NCBI GenBank assembly: GCA_023957995.1
Contig: JAMLGK010000013.1
Coordinates: 1-64,000 of the forward strand
Source: Microthrixaceae bacterium
GTDB lineage: Bacteria; Actinomycetota; Acidimicrobiia; Acidimicrobiales; Microtrichaceae
Direction: 5' to 3'
Length of the DNA: 64,000 bases
The notes beneath the pieces are model-generated. The model made no database searches and was not told the origin of the DNA. It saw only the letters and a program-made list of their open reading frames with translations. A program made the position numbers and the translations under genes. Below, in pieces: positions 25,536 through 34,971 of the stretch (its first letter is position 1; each line of letters opens with the position of its first letter).

Positions 25536-26510
25536 ATGGGAGATCGACCCGAGAACGACGGATCGACCACGCCGGGGGGTCGGCGACGATGGATCCGGAC
25601 CACCGCCAAAACACCGCTCGTCGTCGCCGCCGTTGCGGCGCTGTTGACCGCAGGCGGCTGCAGCGGCTTCGGCGGCTCTGACAACGCCGCATCCAGCGAC
25701 GATTCCGCCACCGGCGAGGCCCGGTCCACGGAGCTCGGTCCCGTCCCTGACGCGGCGCTCGACGAGGAGGCCGCCGGCGGGGCCACGCTGTTGGACACGG
25801 CATCGGTGGAGCCGACGGCGCCAGCGGTCGGACGTGACCAGGTGTTCACCGCCACTCTGGACATCGAGGTCGAGGTGCTCGAGGAGTCGGTGTCAGAGGC
25901 TTCGACGGCGCTCGAGGCACTCGGAGGATTCGCCGCCAACGAGGACATCGACCTGGGCGAGAGCCGCCGCGCAACCGTCACGTACCGGGTTCCAGCGGAT
26001 CAGTTCGACCAGGCCATGGACGCCCTCGCAGCAGTGGGTGACCTGCAGACCCAACAGGTCGAAGCACAGGATGTCACCTCCCAGTACGCGGACCTCGAGG
26101 GCCGCGTGACCACGCTGCGCACCAGCATCGGGCGCCTCCAGGGCTTCCTCGCCGAGGCGACCGATGCCAACCAGATCGCGTCGCTCGAAGGTGAGTTGAC
26201 CCGTCGCGAGGCCGAACTCGAGTCCACCGAGGCCCAACGGCGCGCCCTGGCGGACCGCATCGAGCTGTCGACGATAACGGTGTCGTTCACCGGCTCGGAG
26301 GCTCTGGCCCCCGTTGACGACACGCGCACGCTGCCGACCTTCCTGGGCGGCCTGGAGACAGGCTGGGACATCCTCGTGGCAGTGGGAGCATTCACGTTGT
26401 CCGCGTTGGGATTGGTGGCCCCGTTCCTGCCGCTCGTACTGCTTGTTGTGCTGCTCGGAAGGTGGGCCAGGCGTCGGGGCCAGGACGCGGAGCTGCCCGA
26501 ATCAGCGTGA
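25536..26510 (+). CDS. DUF4349-domain lipoprotein
   Basis: 324 residues. Lipoprotein signal after a basic start (lipobox TAGGC, about residue 40), an acidic spacer, then the DUF4349 region from about residue 100 (TATLDIEVEVLEESVSEAST, GGFAANEDIDL, RRATVTYRVPADQFDQAMDAL) with a long coiled coil (about 180-240, DVTSQYADLEGRVTTLRTSI... SLEGELTRREAELES). One C-terminal TM helix (VGAFTLSALGLVAPFLPLVLLVVLLG) is followed by a basic tail. SD GACAGGAG precedes ATG 25536. DUF4349 proteins are of unknown function, probably envelope-associated. Confidence 0.85.
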   Translation: MGDRPENDGSTTPGGRRRWIRTTAKTPLVVAAVAALLTAGGCSGFGGSDNAASSDDSATGEARSTELGPVPDAALDEEAAGGATLLDTASVEPTAPAVGRDQVFTATLDIEVEVLEESVSEASTALEALGGFAANEDIDLGESRRATVTYRVPADQFDQAMDALAAVGDLQTQQVEAQDVTSQYADLEGRVTTLRTSIGRLQGFLAEATDANQIASLEGELTRREAELESTEAQRRALADRIELSTITVSFTGSEALAPVDDTRTLPTFLGGLETGWDILVAVGAFTLSALGLVAPFLPLVLLVVLLGRWARRRGQDAELPESA

Positions 26511-26521
26511 TCTCCGGTCGG

Positions 26522-27952
26522 TCAGCCTCCGAGCGGTTGGCGGCGCAGGACCTCCGCGGCCGCGTGCCAACCGCACATTCCGTGCACACCACCTCCGGGC
26601 GGTGTCGAGGACGAACACAGGTACAGCCCATCGACCGGGGTCGCCCACGGGTGCAGACCCGGTGTCGGCCGGATCACCATCTGCCGCAGATCCGCGGCGC
26701 CCCCGTTGATGTCCCCTCCGACGTAGTTCGCGTTGTGGCTCTGAGCTGCCGCTGGTCCCATCGTGTGGCGGTCGAGGACGAGGTCGCGGAATCCGGGAGC
26801 GAATCGTTCGATCTGGCGCTCTACTCGCTCGGTCATGTCGAATGTCGATCCGTTGGGGACGTGACAGTAGGCCCATGCCGTCTGGATCCCGTTCGGAGCG
26901 CGACTCGGATCGAAGAGACTCTGCTGGGCGAGCAGCACGAAAGGGCGCTCGGGGTGTCGACCCCGAGCCATTTCGTCCTCCGATGAGGCGATGTCGGTCA
27001 TCGGTCCGCCTAGGTGCACCGTCGCCGCCCGCGAGACCTCGGTGTTGGACCACGGTATGGGGCCGTCGAGCGCCCAGTCGATCTTGAAGACTCCCGGGCC
27101 GTACCGGTACCGCTGCAACAGGCGTGCGTAACGCGCAGGCAGACGATCACCGGCGACAGACAACACCTGCCGGGGGGTGAGGTCCAGCAGGATGGCCTCC
27201 GCTGGCGGCAGCTCGTCCAGCGACGTGACCCGACTGTCGCAGACCACGCTGCCGCCCAGGCTCTCGAGCAGGTGAACCAGGGCATCCGCTATCGACTGGG
27301 AACCGCCGCGAGCCATCGGCCAGCCCACCATGTGGCCGAGTCCGCCAAGCACCATGGCGAACCCGGCTGTTCCCAGGGAACCCAGCGGGAGCATCGAGTG
27401 TGCGGCAAGCCCGGCGAGGAGCCCGCCGGCCTCCTCGGTCTCGAAACGCAGGCGGCCGATGCGGGTTGCCGGCTGAACTCCGATGACACCGAATCGCGCC
27501 AGCGCCAGGGGGTGTCGCTGCGGCAGGGTGAACGGAGACAGGATGTCGTCGGTGAGATCGAAACCGGACCGGACGAACGGACCGAAGAGGTTTCGGTAGG
27601 AGCGACCGTCGGCGGCTAGACCGTCAGCGGTCTCCGCGAGCGAGCGGTGGAGCAGGGCGGCACGGCCACCATCGAGAGGATGCGCCAGCGGCACCTCGGG
27701 TTGCACCCACTCCAGTCCGTGTTCGCCCAGCGGCATTGCCCGGAACGCTGGTGAGGCCAACCCGAGGGGATGGATGGCAGAACAGACATCGTGAACCACC
27801 CCCGGCAGGGTCAGTTCTTCGGAGCGAGTGCCACCACCCGGACGCGGACCAGCCTCCAGAACCGACACGCTCCATCCGGCCTGGGCCAGGGCGATGGCGG
27901 CAACCAGACCATTGGGACCCGAACCGACGACGATCGCCTCCGCGTCTCCCAT
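26522..27952 (-). CDS. Phytoene desaturase-like FAD-dependent oxidoreductase
   Basis: 476 residues. FAD/NAD(P)-binding start AIVVGSGPNGLVAAIALAQAG (GxGxxG at residues 8-13) followed by VLEAGPRPGGGTRSEEL, the mark of the carotenoid isomerooxygenase/phytoene desaturase-like amine-oxidase group. The C-terminal FAD-binding motif is TPVDGLYLCSSSTPPGGGVHGMCGWHAA. Conserved NAD(P)-type oxidase, probably FAD-linked and membrane-associated. In-frame ATGs also exist at 28018 and 28009; 27952 is chosen because the family begins at the FAD motif. Substrate not known; no carotenoid cluster is adjacent. Confidence 0.83.
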   Translation of the reverse strand: MGDAEAIVVGSGPNGLVAAIALAQAGWSVSVLEAGPRPGGGTRSEELTLPGVVHDVCSAIHPLGLASPAFRAMPLGEHGLEWVQPEVPLAHPLDGGRAALLHRSLAETADGLAADGRSYRNLFGPFVRSGFDLTDDILSPFTLPQRHPLALARFGVIGVQPATRIGRLRFETEEAGGLLAGLAAHSMLPLGSLGTAGFAMVLGGLGHMVGWPMARGGSQSIADALVHLLESLGGSVVCDSRVTSLDELPPAEAILLDLTPRQVLSVAGDRLPARYARLLQRYRYGPGVFKIDWALDGPIPWSNTEVSRAATVHLGGPMTDIASSEDEMARGRHPERPFVLLAQQSLFDPSRAPNGIQTAWAYCHVPNGSTFDMTERVERQIERFAPGFRDLVLDRHTMGPAAAQSHNANYVGGDINGGAADLRQMVIRPTPGLHPWATPVDGLYLCSSSTPPGGGVHGMCGWHAAAEVLRRQPLGG

Positions 27953-28208
27953 CGAGGGTCGCGATCGTGACCGTCCGGAGGAGAACCGTGGTCTGTGGCG
28001 TCCAGTCATCCGTGCCATCTGACCCGACCGTGGACGCAGGCGCAACGACACGACCGCGTGATTCCGCCAACCTGTGCGATGCCGTGATCCACGATCGGAA
28101 GCGTCAGATCATGACATCGAGTCGACGACAGCTCTGGAACTCTGCGATGTCCTCGACTGCGAGCGTTCCTAGGTGGCTCACCAGTCGGATCGGTCGCGCA
28201 AGATCGCT

Positions 28209-29042
28209 CTAGGACGCCCGAACCGCGACCAGTTGGGAGGGCAGCGCGAATCCGCCCTCGATCTCGAACGGCGTGATCATCTCCACGAGAGTTGCGCGCA
28301 CGGTTGTTCGCTCGTGGGCTGTGAGCCTCTCGACCGTGGCCTTGACCGGGCCCGCCAGGGCGGACTGGGTGTCCCAGTAGTCGTCGACGTCGACGACGGT
28401 CATGGCCCCAGGGATCTGTTCGATCTCGATGTCGACGAACCCAGCGCCGCGCAACAGGTCGGCGTTCTTGTCCGGTGACGACAGACCGAAGGGTCCTCCC
28501 AACTGGAACGGGTTGCCCGTTGGAGGCTGGTGGCCATTCTGCATCAACGCTCCCATCAGCAGGGCCATCCACCCGTTCTGGTCGGGCGCGCCGATCACCG
28601 TGTAGGCAACCGTGCCACCCGAGCGGACGACTCGCCGGAGTTCCCCGATCGCGGCTGCGGGATCCGGGACGAGCATCAGTCCGAGCCTGGAGATGGCAGC
28701 ATCGACCGAATCGTCTTCCAGGTCGAGTGCCTGGGCATCCATCACCCGACACTCGACGTTGGCTAGGCCTCGTTCATCCGCGCCCCGACGAGCCGCTGCC
28801 ACCATCGTCGGTGCCAGGTCCGACGAGATGACCCGGCCCTCCGGTCCGACGGCTTCGGCAACCAGGAATCCGGTCTCCCCGGGCCCGGCGGCCACATCGA
28901 GAACAACTTGGCCAGGTTGCGGACCGATGGCCTCCACCAGCCAGTCCGACGCCGTCCGGAAGAAATCGAATACACGCTGGCGGTTCGCCTCCCACGCGTC
29001 AGCGACTGACTCCCACTCGCTGATGTCGGCTGCCTCGGCCAT
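28209..29042 (-). CDS. Class I SAM-dependent methyltransferase
   Basis: 277 residues. SAM motif I VVLDVAAGPGETGFLVAEAVG (about residue 46), acidic motif VISSDLAPTMVAAARRGAD, motif II AQALDLEDDSVDAAISRLGLM, and RRVVRSGGTVAYTV, which match UbiE/COQ5-type enzymes. The last third is a substrate domain. The ATG at 29042 follows GAGGTG. Separated by 256 bp from the phytoene-desaturase-like gene on the same strand and divergent from the surface protein gene. The 256-bp gap (27953-28208) shows no gene. Confidence 0.85.
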   Translation of the reverse strand: MAEAADISEWESVADAWEANRQRVFDFFRTASDWLVEAIGPQPGQVVLDVAAGPGETGFLVAEAVGPEGRVISSDLAPTMVAAARRGADERGLANVECRVMDAQALDLEDDSVDAAISRLGLMLVPDPAAAIGELRRVVRSGGTVAYTVIGAPDQNGWMALLMGALMQNGHQPPTGNPFQLGGPFGLSSPDKNADLLRGAGFVDIEIEQIPGAMTVVDVDDYWDTQSALAGPVKATVERLTAHERTTVRATLVEMITPFEIEGGFALPSQLVAVRAS

Positions 29043-29254
29043 GGGACACCTCGCGCCGGGAACTCGATCTGGTCGACCAAGCGCTCCCGCTCCGAAACCG
29101 TATCCGAAACCCCACCTGGGCGCACCGAGCTTGCAGGTCTGTGCAGCACACAGAGGGTGTGCAAGCCGGGTTGCACCTGGATCGCCGATCTGTGGTCGGG
29201 CAACGAATGCGTGCGATCTCTCAGATTGCGCGCACGACGGCCGAGATATCTTCC

Positions 29255-31285
29255 ATGAACCGCTTCCAGCGAAGTAGCCCATGGCAGGTCCTGCGAGCTG
29301 CCATGGCAGTCGTGTTCGTGGTCGTGGGCATGCTTGCCGCTACTTCAGGTGTCGTCGCGCGTGCTGATGAGTCAGGCGAGGTCGGTGTTTCCGACGGCTC
29401 CCCGCCGTTGGCGGCGCGCCTGCTGGCCGAGCCCTACGAAAGCACGGGCATACGGGTCGCCATCGAGGGATTCGGGAACATGCGTGGCCTCGCCACCGAC
29501 TCCGTGAACGTCTACGCGCTCAACGCCAGCGGCAACATCATGGTGGTGCCGTTGTCCTCGGTCGACATGACCCCGGGCGGCAGCGTGACCGTGGCAGGGA
29601 CGATGCACACGGTCGGTTGGGGAGTCGATGGGGCACCATCAGCGCCGAACCTCTCCAAGCTGAGCCTCAGCTACAGCGCCGGCTGTCTGTTCATCACCAA
29701 CGACTCGAACACACTTGGGCAGATCCGCCTCTACTGCATCGACGTCAGCGACTTCTCGGTGACCGAACTCGCCGTGCCGGGTGACAAGCCACTTCCGGTC
29801 GGCAACTACTACGTCGAGAGCAGCCTGATCGACTTCCCCGACGGGCGCATCGGCAAGGTGTCGCGCTACGAGGCTGCAAGCGGCGGCGGGTACGAATCAG
29901 TGCTTCGCACCTACACGGTGAGCGGGTCCGGCGCTGGTGCCACGATCGCCTGGTCCCAGGACTACGTGATGTCCGATCCGGACAACTTCGCGGTTGACGA
30001 GCACGGCATCGCCACCGACGGCACGTACCTGTACCGGATCCAGTGGCGGGACTACAACCCCAACACCAAGGCGTGGCAGCTGGCGAGCGGGGCGATCGGC
30101 CAACCCGTGTATGCCGGCAACTACACGATGCCCTTCGGCAACATGCACTTCCTGTCGCACAACCACGCGGCGAACTACTACCTGGTCGGACACTGGGACG
30201 ACAGGAACTTCTTCATCACCGCTGCGGCTGACCCCGGTCCGGGACCGGGCAACGCCCTGGCACCGGAGTTCGCCGCGGCGAGCCCGACCGCGGATGGATA
30301 CACCGTCCAGATCACCAACTACGACGCCGCTTTCTCGTGGTCGGCCTCGGCGAGCGCTGGTGGGACCGCGACCATCGACGGCTCGGGACTCCTGACCGTC
30401 ACGGGTCTTGGATCGAACGTCTCGTCGACGGCGATGGTGACCACGACCCGAACCGGATTCCCCGATGGCTCCGGTGAGGTCACCGGGACGTCCTCGGAGG
30501 CTCCACCGACCACCACCACGACGACCACGACCACAACCACGACAACAACGACCTCGACCGTTCCCCCGCCCACCACCTCCGAGCCGGCACCGACCACCAC
30601 GGCTCCGACTACAGCCGCTCCGGCCACCACGGCACCTTCCGGCACAACACCGGTACCGGTTCGCACGCCCGACGGCGCTCTGCCCGCACCAGCGGCCGGC
30701 CAGGGACTCCTGATGGTCGACGGACAACCCGTTGCGGTGACCGTCACCCCCAACGCGGCCGGAGATGCACTCGAGGTATCCGGCGATGGTTTCACGATGA
30801 CGATCGCCGGCACCGGTGCAGACGGAAACCCCTTGCCGTTGACCGCCGACGGCGCCATCAGGCTGGAGGCCGGGCGGTTCGCCCGGATCCAGGGCACCGG
30901 ATTCGAGCCCGGCACACCGGTCCATGTGTGGCTCTTCTCCGATCCCCGATACCTCGGCCAGATCACGGTTGGGAACGATGGGGCCTTTGACGGACAGGTA
31001 CCGGTACCAACCGATGTTGAGCTCGGCCGCCACACCCTCCAGGCCAACGGGACGACCGCAGATGGCAACGAACGCTCGGTCTCTCTCGCCGTAGTCCTGG
31101 AAGCGGACGCTCAAACCGCGCCTGCCGAGGCTGCCTCGCCCACTGCGCTCGCCTTCACCGGCGCCGCCAACCCGTGGATCACAGCACTTGGACTGGTACT
31201 CCTGGTGGCGGGTGTGGGTGTCGTAACCGCGCAGCAGGTGGCCGCCGGATCCCGAGGATCAGCGGCATCAGCAGCAGACAACTGA
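29255..31285 (+). CDS. Secreted cell-wall-anchored protein with Thr-rich linker and LxFTG motif
   Basis: 676 residues: a signal peptide (AAMAVVFVVVGMLAATSGVVARADE, about 15-45), an N-terminal domain of about 280 residues (NMRGLATDSVNVYALNASG..., YRIQWRDYNP) resembling a six-bladed sensor/propeller fold, a Gly/Ser/Thr-rich region, a Thr tract (about residues 420-455), further beta-rich domains (FARIQGTGFEPGTPVHVWLF, RHTLQANGTTADG) and a C-terminal sorting-like signal: LAFTG, a hydrophobic helix (ITALGLVLLVAGVGVVTAQQ) and a short charged tail. It ends near the island boundary. The start is ATG 29255; the frame opens upstream. Confidence 0.8.
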   Translation: MNRFQRSSPWQVLRAAMAVVFVVVGMLAATSGVVARADESGEVGVSDGSPPLAARLLAEPYESTGIRVAIEGFGNMRGLATDSVNVYALNASGNIMVVPLSSVDMTPGGSVTVAGTMHTVGWGVDGAPSAPNLSKLSLSYSAGCLFITNDSNTLGQIRLYCIDVSDFSVTELAVPGDKPLPVGNYYVESSLIDFPDGRIGKVSRYEAASGGGYESVLRTYTVSGSGAGATIAWSQDYVMSDPDNFAVDEHGIATDGTYLYRIQWRDYNPNTKAWQLASGAIGQPVYAGNYTMPFGNMHFLSHNHAANYYLVGHWDDRNFFITAAADPGPGPGNALAPEFAAASPTADGYTVQITNYDAAFSWSASASAGGTATIDGSGLLTVTGLGSNVSSTAMVTTTRTGFPDGSGEVTGTSSEAPPTTTTTTTTTTTTTTTSTVPPPTTSEPAPTTTAPTTAAPATTAPSGTTPVPVRTPDGALPAPAAGQGLLMVDGQPVAVTVTPNAAGDALEVSGDGFTMTIAGTGADGNPLPLTADGAIRLEAGRFARIQGTGFEPGTPVHVWLFSDPRYLGQITVGNDGAFDGQVPVPTDVELGRHTLQANGTTADGNERSVSLAVVLEADAQTAPAEAASPTALAFTGAANPWITALGLVLLVAGVGVVTAQQVAAGSRGSAASAADN

Positions 31286-31432
31286 CCATCGAGTGCGCCG
31301 TTTCACACAACTCCGGCGGCCGTGCTGCACCGGGCCACACCCCCGTGACAGATCAGGACACTGGCCGGTCCCACGACGGCGCATCCCTTGGTGAAGAACC
31401 GCTCGAGGCCCCAGACCACGGATTCGGTATTG

Positions 31433-31468
31433 GCACCCCCAACGGGATTCGAGCCCATGCCTGCCGCC
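31433..31468. repeat. Degenerate copy of the tRNA-Glu 3' att core (left-most)
   Basis: The stretch GCACCCCCAACGGGATTCGA followed by GCCCATGCCTGCCGCC matches the 3' part of tRNA-Glu found at 31560 and 40929 with several changes. It sits about 93 bp outside the attL repeat and is followed by a GCGGGTTCTCCCG motif. It is best read as scar of an earlier insertion or excision at the same target. Confidence 0.6.
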
Positions 31469-31525
31469 CGGGCCCTTCGCGGGTTCTCCCGCTCGACAGC
31501 CGGACCGAACAGCAGCCCAAAACCC

Positions 31526-31601
31526 AAGAATCCCCTGCTTTTGCAGGGGATTCTCTGGAGCACCCCCAACGGGATTCGAACCCGTGCCGCCACCTTGAGA
31601 G
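31526..31601. repeat. attL: 76-bp direct repeat of tRNA-Glu 3' end
   Basis: Identical to 40894-40969 except for two bases (TT against GA in the terminator loop). It carries the tRNA-Glu T-arm/acceptor 3' half and the downstream GAATCCCCTGC...GCAGGGGATTC hairpin, ending inside the anticodon loop. Distance to the right copy is 9,368 bp. Confidence 0.92.
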
Positions 31602-31736
31602 CGACCCCTGGGCCGACTTCTACGGATGGTGACGGACGCAGACGACTGCAATTCGGGGGTGCTCACGATCGGCCGGATCGAGGCGAACCACCGCGAATCG
31701 GGGCGGCCGCGGGTTTTTCGCGGGTTCTCGAGAGCT
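31591..31736. repeat. Imperfect ~145-bp direct repeat, left copy (attachment-site flank)
   Basis: From CACCTTGAGAGCGA to GCGGGTTCTCGAGAG this stretch matches 35269-35415. Its best block is ACGGATGGTGACGGACGCA followed by an almost identical ACGACTGC. It begins at the end of attL and probably represents the phage-side arm (attP arm). The motif TCGCGGGTTTC(T) near its end also appears at 31478, 35397 and 40843. Non-coding. Confidence 0.75.
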
Positions 31737-31848
31737 CGACTTCGGGTTCCATCCGCCGGTCTCCAAGGCCGCCTGCCTCTGTCGCGCTCTCGGTCGAGAC
31801 CGCTCAACCGACACGCAGGGAGGCCGCGAACATTCCCACTACTTGCGC

Positions 31849-32370
31849 TCAGTATCCGATCAGGACGAGGCCGCGAACGTTCGTGTAGTTGCCAGGTCTG
31901 AAGAAGGTCTCGAGTCGCCGAGCCACAGTCGCGTACTCCCGGCGGGGGCTCATCGTGTCGTTCTGACGTAGTTCGGAGGGAACCATGAGGAACAGGTAGT
32001 CGGCGTGGTCACAGATGTGGCACTTCCAGAAGTCCAGCAGGTCCATGTTGTTGATGGTCGTCTTGCCGCGCTCGACCTCGAGGATGATCCCGGTCTCGGC
32101 GATCGACAGGTAGTAGTCCGGCCGCAGTGCGGACTGGTAGGACTTGAACAGACCCTTCGACTCGTCGCGGAAGCCGAGCTCGGATGCTTGTTGCAGGAAG
32201 ACCGCTTGGACGAGCGCGCTTGACTTGCCGGGCTGATTCGCGCCCTCCAGCCGGGTGGCCACGTCGGGGGACTCGAGGTGGGTCGTCAGTTCGTCGGCGA
32301 TGTGCCGGACTGCTTCCCATTCCTGGCTGTGCAGATACTCCTGCTGGACGTGGTCTACGCGCTGCACCAT
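31849..32370 (-). CDS. Putative PD-(D/E)XK nuclease-like protein next to a methyltransferase
   Basis: 173 residues, last gene of the minus-strand block and only 7 bp after the preceding one. The segment RPDYYLSIAETGIILEVERG followed by KT is arranged like a PD-(D/E)XK active site (Asp of the PD, then Glu...Glu/Lys in an alternative spacing), preceded by a helical region (WEAVRHIADELTTHLESP). The ending is beta-rich (NVRGLVLIGY). I do not recognise the family. The link to the methyltransferase is by position; it could be a restriction subunit or an accessory protein. Confidence 0.5.
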   Translation of the reverse strand: MVQRVDHVQQEYLHSQEWEAVRHIADELTTHLESPDVATRLEGANQPGKSSALVQAVFLQQASELGFRDESKGLFKSYQSALRPDYYLSIAETGIILEVERGKTTINNMDLLDFWKCHICDHADYLFLMVPSELRQNDTMSPRREYATVARRLETFFRPGNYTNVRGLVLIGY

Positions 32371-32377
32371 CGCTGAT

Positions 32378-33199
32378 CTACGCGCCCCTGAATCGAACGT
32401 CGTACTCGTGGGCGATCCGGAGGATCATCCGGTCGTATTGGTAGTTGGCCGGCACTTTCGGTGACGAGGGCAAGACAACCGGACTGCCGTCGTTGGCCAG
32501 GTCGACAAGGATGATCCCCAAGCCGTCGTAACCGACCCCCTCATCGCCTGATCGTCTCGGGAGTTGCTCGACCTTGTCGATCGCACCGCGGGCGTCCTGG
32601 GGTTGATTGTGCCGATTCCGCTTCCCCACTGGCGAGACGAACTCGTCCGCTGTGTTGATGATCGCGAGCCCCACGGCCAGAGCTCGGTTCGACGCACCGT
32701 GAATGACAGCGTGCGACGAGTTCAGCTCGTCGTAGAACCGAGGGTAAGACTTCGTGAAGGCCGTCATACAGGCCTTGGACTCGACTGCGAGATGCACCGC
32801 ACCAACCGCACCCTCCAGTGGATCTGGTAGCGAAGCCATTGCGGCCCGCTGCTCCTTTGTCAGGACCATGTCGTACAACGCGGGGAGTTCGGAGAACCGA
32901 CGTGGGGCCCGCTTCCTGGTCCAACCGGACTCGTTCGGTTTCGCTATGACCAGGTCGAGATTCTTCGATCGGCTCGCGGCGAAGTCCTGCATCTCGTGGT
33001 CGAGGCCGAACACGACCGTGTCCTCCTCCACGTGCTTGCGCAGCAAGGACGAGTTCGCCAGCAGGTCCAACAAGATGCCCCAGCAGGAGGTGATTGAGTG
33101 TCGCGCTCCGCGGGAGTGGTACTGCCACATCGATGACTTCTGGGTTCTCGTCGCCGCTGGGACGCTGAGCGTTTGAGCCAGGATCTGGGGGCCTTCCAC
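32378..33199 (-). CDS. Putative type II restriction endonuclease (PD-(D/E)XK type)
   Basis: 273 residues. A likely nuclease core is NLDLVIAKP (catalytic-type Asp) followed about 55 residues on by VHLAVESKACMTAFTK, an ExK-type strand; the later GASNRALAVGLAIIN also recalls known restriction enzymes of this shape. Its position between the Vsr/methyltransferase genes and another nuclease-like gene supports a role as the restriction partner. The start is GTG 33199; an internal ATG at 33130 is possible. Recognition sequence unknown. Confidence 0.55.
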   Translation of the reverse strand: MEGPQILAQTLSVPAATRTQKSSMWQYHSRGARHSITSCWGILLDLLANSSLLRKHVEEDTVVFGLDHEMQDFAASRSKNLDLVIAKPNESGWTRKRAPRRFSELPALYDMVLTKEQRAAMASLPDPLEGAVGAVHLAVESKACMTAFTKSYPRFYDELNSSHAVIHGASNRALAVGLAIINTADEFVSPVGKRNRHNQPQDARGAIDKVEQLPRRSGDEGVGYDGLGIILVDLANDGSPVVLPSSPKVPANYQYDRMILRIAHEYDVRFRGA

Positions 33200-33252
33200 A
33201 GGAGTGAACCTAGCTGCGACTCACGGTCCGCCCAGTGACCGAGGCTCAACTG

Positions 33253-33681
33253 CTACGCACTTCTGGAGCGGACAGCTCGCTCGATCCGAGCGGCCGCCTC
33301 GCTCATGTCCTCGTGTTCCCACACACGGATGACGAGCCATCCCGCTTCTTGGAGGCGAGCGTCTGTGTCCCGGTCCCGCCGCACGTTGGCATCGAGCTTC
33401 TCGACCCACCAATCACTGTTGGCCTTGGGGGAGGTCGCGTGTAGCGGACACCGGTGCCAGAAACAGCCGTCGACGTACACGGCGACGCGGGCCGACCGGA
33501 ATACCAGGTCAGCTCGCCGCCGCGTTCCTCGAAGCGGAGCGACATCCAGCCGATACCGCAGGCCCCGCCTCCAGACCGCTCGACGGAGAGCGAGTTCGGG
33601 CGTCGTGTCTCGGCGGGCCTGAGACTGCATCCGCCGACGGGCGTCCTCCGACGACGGAGACGGACGCTCGGACCCGGTCAC
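33253..33681 (-). CDS. vsr: Vsr-family very short patch repair endonuclease
   Basis: 142 residues from a GTG at 33681. The Vsr fold is clear: RMQSQARRDTTPELALRRAVWRRGLRYRLD, the strand AVYVDGCFWHRCPLH with catalytic-type Asp and structural His/Cys ligands, the helix SDWWVEKLDANVRRDRDTDARL and WLVIRVWEHED. Vsr nicks next to T:G mismatches that arise when 5-methylcytosine deaminates, so it is the standard companion of a m5C methyltransferase. The GTG lies 3 bp after the expected stop of the methyltransferase (TGA 33686-33684), but because the methyltransferase frame is shifted the two currently read as one fused frame. Confidence 0.87.
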   Translation of the reverse strand: MTGSERPSPSSEDARRRMQSQARRDTTPELALRRAVWRRGLRYRLDVAPLRGTRRRADLVFRSARVAVYVDGCFWHRCPLHATSPKANSDWWVEKLDANVRRDRDTDARLQEAGWLVIRVWEHEDMSEAAARIERAVRSRSA

Positions 33682-33683
33682 GT

Positions 33684-34959
33684 TCAGGCGACCGAGAGCT
33701 CCGACGACATGAACTCGATGTGCTCTGCCATGTCTTCGAGGAACCCGTCCGGTGAACGGAGGTTGCCTCGCTCGTGAAAGGAATCCGGATGCGGCACGGA
33801 TGGATAGAGGCTGACCGGCGGCGAGATCCACGACGTCGTGAAGATGCGTGTACGGCTCCCTCGTCGGCCACATCGACACGTTCACGCCCCACACCTTGCC
33901 GTTCGCACCGAATGCGGCCTTCGGCCAACGGCCACCCGACGCCATCGGTGCGCCATCGAGAATCGGCTCACCTGGCGAGCGCAACCGTCTCCCCACCCAT
34001 TCCGAGACCCCAACCGTCACCGCGTTGCCTGCGAGCTTCCAGCGGGTGCCCTTCCGACCGGGAAGCTCGTCCGCGGGATCAGTCCACCCAGCAGGGAATC
34101 CCTGCAACACCTCTGCTTCCTCGACCGAAGGCAGAATGATGCGCATGCCCATCTCGGCCGACGGGTTCCAGATCGCTGGCTGGGAAGGAATGCCGATCGT
34201 CGACCCACCCTTGAGCGTCGGCACGGCGTCCTTCGCCCAGCCGACGCCGCGCAGCCCTTCGGTCCAATAGAAGCCATGGCACCGGTCGGCGAAGAAGCTC
34301 TCGTCTGGCTCACCCTCGTCGTCGGCGAACAGAACTGCACGCGGATCGATCGTCCTCGACGCCAGGAAGATGACGCGTTGACGTCGCTGCGGCACACCCG
34401 TGAATCGAGAATCTACGAGGCGGTACGCCCACCTGTAACCGAGCGCTTCGAGTTCGCCGGTGAGGTACCGCATGGCTTCCCCACCATCCAGCACGAGCAT
34501 GTTGCGGACGTTTTCGAGCATCAGCATCGGCGGCCGTGGACGCTGCAGGAGCCTGAACACCTCGGCTACGAGTCCTGAGGCCTCGCCGTTGATGCCAGCG
34601 GTGCGCCCGGCCTGCGACAGGTCGGTGCAGGGGAAGCCGGCTGAAACGAGATCGACCTTCGGCAGAGAGCGTAGGTCCCGCACGTCTTCGGTCAAGACGA
34701 CCTCGGGGAACTGAGTGGCAAGCACTCGATGCGCTGGTTCCCAGTACTCACAAAGGAGCTCGGCCGACCCGCCATGCTTCGCAAGGCCTGCCTCGATCCC
34801 CCCGATTCCGGCGAAGAGCCCAGCTACTGAGAAGTCGTCCGGCGGGCTCATGGCACCCAAACTACATCGTTGAAACTCTGCATCGAAAGGACCTCGTGAT
34901 AGCTGAACTGGATCGAACAACTGTTCGTCACAGTACTCGGAGCTGGGCAGCTCGGGCAT
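33684..34959 (-). CDS. DNA (cytosine-5) methyltransferase, frameshifted near C-terminus
   Basis: Motifs of m5C methyltransferases appear in order: FAGIGGIEAGL (I), GFPCTDLSQAG (IV, catalytic Cys), MLMLENVRNML (VI, ENV), GVPQRRQRVIFLAS (VIII), then a target-recognition region and RWKLAGNAVTVGVSEWVGRRL (IX/X). The ATG 34959 has GGAGG 5 bases before it; GTG 34971 and ATG 34851 are alternatives. After ASGFLSRAR (about 33770) the frame loses family character, while the next frame continues with GNLRSPDGFLEDMAEHIEFM and stops at 33684. A one-base insertion would restore it. As sequenced, the frame runs on into vsr. Protects host DNA from a cognate restriction enzyme. Confidence 0.85.
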
Positions 34960-34971
34960 GACGACCTCCAC

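Noticed and set aside
30505..30620. ACC-rich tract as a microsatellite or CRISPR
   Set aside because: It encodes a Thr-rich linker of the surface protein and is imperfect; no spacers.
31433..31601. Possible second tRNA-Glu gene on the left of the island
   Set aside because: Only the 3' half is present and the anticodon stem is broken; it is an att copy, not a tRNA.
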